Shown: piece by piece, positions 21,969 to 24,964 of the stretch
Position numbering within the stretch: the stretch's first letter is position 1
Layout of the letters: each line of letters opens with the position of its first letter
From: Microbacteriaceae bacterium
GTDB taxonomy: Bacteria; Actinomycetota; Actinomycetes; Actinomycetales; Microbacteriaceae
Direction of reading: 5' to 3'
DNA length: 24,964 nt
Assembly (NCBI GenBank): GCA_022701925.1
Contig: JAKONM010000317.1
Coordinates: 1-24,964, forward strand
The notes under the pieces: generated by a model
Database searches by the model: none
What the model saw: only the letters and a program-made list of their open reading frames with translations
What the model was told of the DNA's origin: nothing
Program-made: the position numbers and the translations under genes

Positions 21969-23555
21969 TCAGTGGAAGAAGTGGCGCTCGCCCGTGAAGT
22001 ACATGGCGACCCCGGCCTGCTCGGCGGCGGCGATCACCTCGTAGTCGCGCACGGACCCGCCCGGCTGCACGATCGCTCGCACGCCCGCCCGCAGCAGCAC
22101 CTCGACGCCGTCGGCGAAGGGGAAGAAGGCGTCGGAGGCGGCGACGGACCCGCTCGCGCGCTCCCCCGCGCGGCGGACGGCCAGCTGGCAGGAGTCCACC
22201 CGGTTCACCTGCCCCATGCCGATCCCGACGGAGGCGCCGCCGTCGGCCAGCAGGATCGCGTTCGACTTCACGGCCCGGCAGGCCCTCCAGGCGAAGGCCA
22301 GGTCCGCCAGCGTCGCCGCGTCGGCGGGCTCACCGGACACCAGCCGCCACGACGCGGGGTCCAGGCCCGTGAACCGGTCGGGCTGCTGCACCAGCACGCC
22401 GCCGGACACCTGCTTGAACTCCTGCTCGGGCAGCGAGAAGCCTTCGGGCAGGCGCAGGATGCGGATGTTCTTCTTCTGCGTCAGCACCGTCAGCGCCGCC
22501 GGCTCGAAGCCCGGTGCGACCACGACCTCGGTGAAGATGCCCGCGACGGCCTCGGCCATGTCCAGGGTCACCGGGCGGTTGGCGGCGATGACCCCGCCGA
22601 ACGCGGACACCGGGTCGCAGTCGTTCGCCAGCCGATGCGCGGCGGCGATCGGGTCGACCGCGCGCGGCGGGGCCACCGCGACGCCGCACGGGTTGGCGTG
22701 CTTCATGATCGCGACGGCGGGCTCGTCGAAGTCCAGGGCGGCCCGCACCGCGGCGTCCGCGTCGACCATGTTGTTGTAGCTGAGCGCCTTGCCGTGCAGC
22801 TGCTCCGCCTGGGCCAGGCCGTGCCCGCGGGGGTCGGTCCACAGCGCCGCGGTCTGGTGCGCGTTCTCGCCGTACCGCAGCGGGGTCTCGACGAAGCGGT
22901 AGGAGCCCTGCCGCACGACGTCGCCGGTCGCGGCGTCGTCGTCGTCGGCGAACCAGTCGGCGATCGCGCGGTCGTAGGCGGCGATGCGCTCGAACGCGAG
23001 GGCCGCGAGCCGGCGGCGGAGCGCGAGGCCGGTGCCGCCCTTCGCCAGCGCCTCCTGCAGCAGCCCGTAGTCGGCCGGGTCGGTGATGACGGCGACGTTC
23101 GCGAAGTTCTTGGCGGCGGCCCGCACCATGGCGGGTCCGCCGATGTCGATCTGCTCGATGACGCCCTCGTCGTCGGCGCCCGACGCGACGGTCTGCTCGA
23201 AGGGGTAGAGGCTCGACACCACCAGCTCGAACGGCGCGATGCCCAGGCCCCCCAGCTGCGACGCGTGGGACTCGCGGCGCAGATCGGCCAGCAGCCCGCC
23301 GTGCACGGCCGGGTGCAGGGTCTTGACCCGCCCGTCCAGCGACTCCGGGAACCCGGTGACCTCGGCGACGTCGACGACCGTCAGGCCGGCGGCGCGCAGG
23401 GTCGAGGCGGTGGACCCCGTCGACACCAGCTCGACGCCCGCCGCGGCCAGGGCGGCGCCCAGCTCCGTCAGCCCGGACTTGTCGCTGACGGACAGCAGCG
23501 CCCGGCGCACCGCGACCAGGTCGCGGGGGGCGGGGGCGGCGGTCTCGTGGCTCAT
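21969..23555 (-). CDS. purH: bifunctional AICAR transformylase / IMP cyclohydrolase
   Basis: 528 residues, full length. Catalyses the last two steps of IMP synthesis: formyl transfer from 10-formyl-THF to AICAR and ring closure. ATG 23555 overlaps the purN stop (ATGA); the frame is open far upstream but unrelated there. The N-terminal MGS-like cyclohydrolase domain begins RRALLSVSDKSGLTELGAAL and includes STGSTAST, TGFPESLDGRVKTLHPAVHGG and IDIGGPAMVRAAAKN. The transformylase domain has the catalytic KHANPCG and SAFGGVIAANRPV, and the C-terminus ends GGSVRDYEVIAAAEQ...FTGERHFFH. All signatures are present. It uses the C1 units handled by FolD, GlyA and PurU in the same window. Confidence 0.97.
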   Translation of the reverse strand: MSHETAAPAPRDLVAVRRALLSVSDKSGLTELGAALAAAGVELVSTGSTASTLRAAGLTVVDVAEVTGFPESLDGRVKTLHPAVHGGLLADLRRESHASQLGGLGIAPFELVVSSLYPFEQTVASGADDEGVIEQIDIGGPAMVRAAAKNFANVAVITDPADYGLLQEALAKGGTGLALRRRLAALAFERIAAYDRAIADWFADDDDAATGDVVRQGSYRFVETPLRYGENAHQTAALWTDPRGHGLAQAEQLHGKALSYNNMVDADAAVRAALDFDEPAVAIMKHANPCGVAVAPPRAVDPIAAAHRLANDCDPVSAFGGVIAANRPVTLDMAEAVAGIFTEVVVAPGFEPAALTVLTQKKNIRILRLPEGFSLPEQEFKQVSGGVLVQQPDRFTGLDPASWRLVSGEPADAATLADLAFAWRACRAVKSNAILLADGGASVGIGMGQVNRVDSCQLAVRRAGERASGSVAASDAFFPFADGVEVLLRAGVRAIVQPGGSVRDYEVIAAAEQAGVAMYFTGERHFFH

Positions 23556-24139
23556 GCGCGCTCCTTCAGGTCGATGCGGCCGGCGGCGATCCCCTCGACG
23601 ACCTCCGCCAGCAGGCGGCGCTCCACCGGCTTGATGCGGTCGTGCAGGGTCGCCTCCGTGTCGCCCGGCAGCACGGCGACCCGCTCCCGCGCGAGCAGGG
23701 GGCCGTTGTCGCAGCCGTGGTCGACCGCGATGACGCTGGCGCCCGTCTCGTCCACCCCGGCCGCCAGGGCGTCGCGCACCGCGTGGGCCCCGGGGAACTC
23801 GGGCAGGTAGGCGGGGTGGGTGTTGATCAGCGCGGGTCCGAGCCCGTCGACCACCCGCGGCGGCAGCAGGCGCATCAGGCCCGACAGCACGACCAGGTCG
23901 GGCGCCCAGGGCCGCACCGCCTCGAGCAGCGCGTCGCCCCACTCCTCCCGCGAGGAGTACGCCGTGAACGGCGTCATGAACGACGGGACCCCGAACTCGT
24001 CGGCGTGCACCAGCCCGGCCGCGTCGCGGTCGGCGCCGACGGCGACGACGTGCGCCGGGAAGGCCGGGTCGTCGCAGCGCTGCAGCAGCGCCCGCAGGTT
24101 GCTGCCGCCGCCCGAGATCAGGACGACGAGACGCAGCAC
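23552..24139 (-). CDS. purN: phosphoribosylglycinamide formyltransferase
   Basis: 195 residues from GTG 24139. Transfers formyl from 10-formyl-THF to GAR in purine synthesis. N-terminal VVLISGGGSNLRALL is the GAR phosphate-binding loop; the catalytic Asn-His pair is in LINTHPAYLPEFPGAHAV, and the catalytic Asp is in VDHGCDNGPLLARE. The region LVVLSGLMRLLPP matches the conserved 'GfMriL' folate contact. It lies 9 bp behind the DUF6350 gene and overlaps purH by 4 nt, so it is the middle of a DUF6350-purN-purH operon typical of actinobacteria. Confidence 0.96.
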   Translation of the reverse strand: MLRLVVLISGGGSNLRALLQRCDDPAFPAHVVAVGADRDAAGLVHADEFGVPSFMTPFTAYSSREEWGDALLEAVRPWAPDLVVLSGLMRLLPPRVVDGLGPALINTHPAYLPEFPGAHAVRDALAAGVDETGASVIAVDHGCDNGPLLARERVAVLPGDTEATLHDRIKPVERRLLAEVVEGIAAGRIDLKERA

Positions 24140-24148
24140 GGGACGACC

Positions 24149-24964
24149 CTACTGGGCGCCCCCGGCGGGGCCATCGGCGCTGCGGGCCGCGCGGGGGCGC
24201 AGCACGGCGGCGCCCAGCACCGCCGGCAGCCCCGTCTCCACCGCGACGAGCAGGGCGGTCAGCAGCGGATCCGGCCCCGTCGCGGCGAACCGGCCCGGAC
24301 CGGCGGCGCCGGACGCGGAGGCCGCCGCCACGCCGAGGAGCAGGCCCGCCACGGCGCCCGCGCCGAGTCCCAGCGGCAGCGCGCCCGTGCGGACGCCGCT
24401 GCGCCGGGCCAGCGCCGCCGCCGCGAAGCCGGCGAGCACCGGCAGCAGCAGCACCGCGGCCGCCGCCGGACCCGGGTCCGGCGGCACGGCGCCCAGCAGG
24501 GGCACGCCCGGCAGCGGGCCGATCTGCGTCGCGAACGGCCCGCTCACCGACCCGGTCCCCAGCGCGACGCCCGCCCCCGTCGTCCAGGCCGCGGCCCAGA
24601 CCACCGCCGCGGGCAGCACCAGCAGCTGGCCCGCCGTGAGGGCCAGCGCGCCCGCCGGACCGGCCGCGAGCCCCTCGTAGAGCGCGACGACGTCGGCGGA
24701 GCGCGTCAGCAGCAGCACGGCGGTCAGCACCGCCGCCGCGCCGAGCAGCAGCGCGGCGGCCGCCGCACCGGTGCGCAGGGCGGCGGGCAGCGCGGGGGCG
24801 TCGGGGCGCGCGGCCCGCAGCGCCAGCAGCGAGGTCACCGCCACCAGGAGGGTCGGCAGCAGCAGGGCCTGCCAGGCCTCCGGCCGGGCAGCCGCGGTCG
24901 ACCCCAGCCCGCGCAGCCCGGCGGAGGCGACCGCGGTCGCCAGCACCCCCGCGCCCCACGCGGC
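24149..24964 (-). CDS. DUF6350 membrane protein (5'-truncated by window)
   Basis: 271 C-terminal residues are visible; the N-terminus lies beyond the right edge. Very Ala/Leu-rich with at least five or six hydrophobic helices. The family hallmark VVWAAAWTTGAGVALGTGSVSGPFATQIGPLPGVPLLGAVP is present. DUF6350 (sometimes named PerM-like, cell-division-associated in mycobacteria) is regularly encoded just upstream of purN-purH in actinobacteria. Function in this organism is unknown. A start at 24946 is possible in the frame but would give a protein far shorter than the family and without its first helices. Confidence 0.85.
   Translation of the reverse strand, partial: AAWGAGVLATAVASAGLRGLGSTAAARPEAWQALLLPTLLVAVTSLLALRAARPDAPALPAALRTGAAAAALLLGAAAVLTAVLLLTRSADVVALYEGLAAGPAGALALTAGQLLVLPAAVVWAAAWTTGAGVALGTGSVSGPFATQIGPLPGVPLLGAVPPDPGPAAAAVLLLPVLAGFAAAALARRSGVRTGALPLGLGAGAVAGLLLGVAAASASGAAGPGRFAATGPDPLLTALLVAVETGLPAVLGAAVLRPRAARSADGPAGGAQ

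Noticed and set aside
23556..24959. N-terminal extension of purH to nearly 1000 residues
   Set aside because: It is the shadow of purN and DUF6350; true homology begins at ATG 23555 with an ATGA overlap.

Overview
The window is about 25 kb of very high-GC chromosomal DNA from an actinobacterium, most likely a member of the Microbacteriaceae. The best lineage clue is a small DUF7882-type protein (14961-15266) encoded directly behind icd; I recall that family mainly from Microbacteriaceae. The DUF6350-purN-purH order at the right edge, the MoxR/DUF58/transglutaminase trio and many leaderless genes with a TANNNT box 6-7 nt before a GTG or ATG also fit. I see no phage, insertion sequence, CRISPR or RNA gene. 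This is mostly core genome plus a small catabolic island at the left edge.

Left (1-2807): a probable aminophosphonate-use locus. An ABC-type lipoprotein (partial) and a FAD-dependent amine oxidase run leftward; a phosphonatase-like HAD hydrolase (DxAGTT nucleophile motif, Schiff-base-type Lys53) runs rightward. The divergent promoter region is nearly mirror-symmetric. Next (3046-6648) come two SDR oxidoreductases, two small proteins without assigned function, a DUF3054 membrane protein and an aldose 1-epimerase.

Middle (6713-14602): one-carbon genes folD, glyA and purU surround a MoxR AAA ATPase - DUF58 - DUF3488/transglutaminase operon whose genes abut or overlap. Then (14589-17907) an icd-DUF7882-small protein operon runs leftward and a GNAT - alkyltransferase-like - SRPBCC series runs rightward, ending in a perfect 21-bp-stem terminator.

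Right (17985-24964): a heterodimeric ABC exporter pair with one degenerate ATP site, preceded by a ~290-nt leader holding a 17-codon upstream ORF with an excellent Shine-Dalgarno and a following hairpin, suggesting translation-coupled attenuation. Upstream lie purH, purN and a truncated DUF6350 membrane protein, closing on the purine/C1 theme: purN and purH consume 10-formyl-THF, purU hydrolyses it, and folD and glyA interconvert C1-folates.

The most interesting items are the mirrored phosphonate promoter, the candidate leader peptide of the ABC exporter, and the icd-linked pair of lineage-restricted small proteins.
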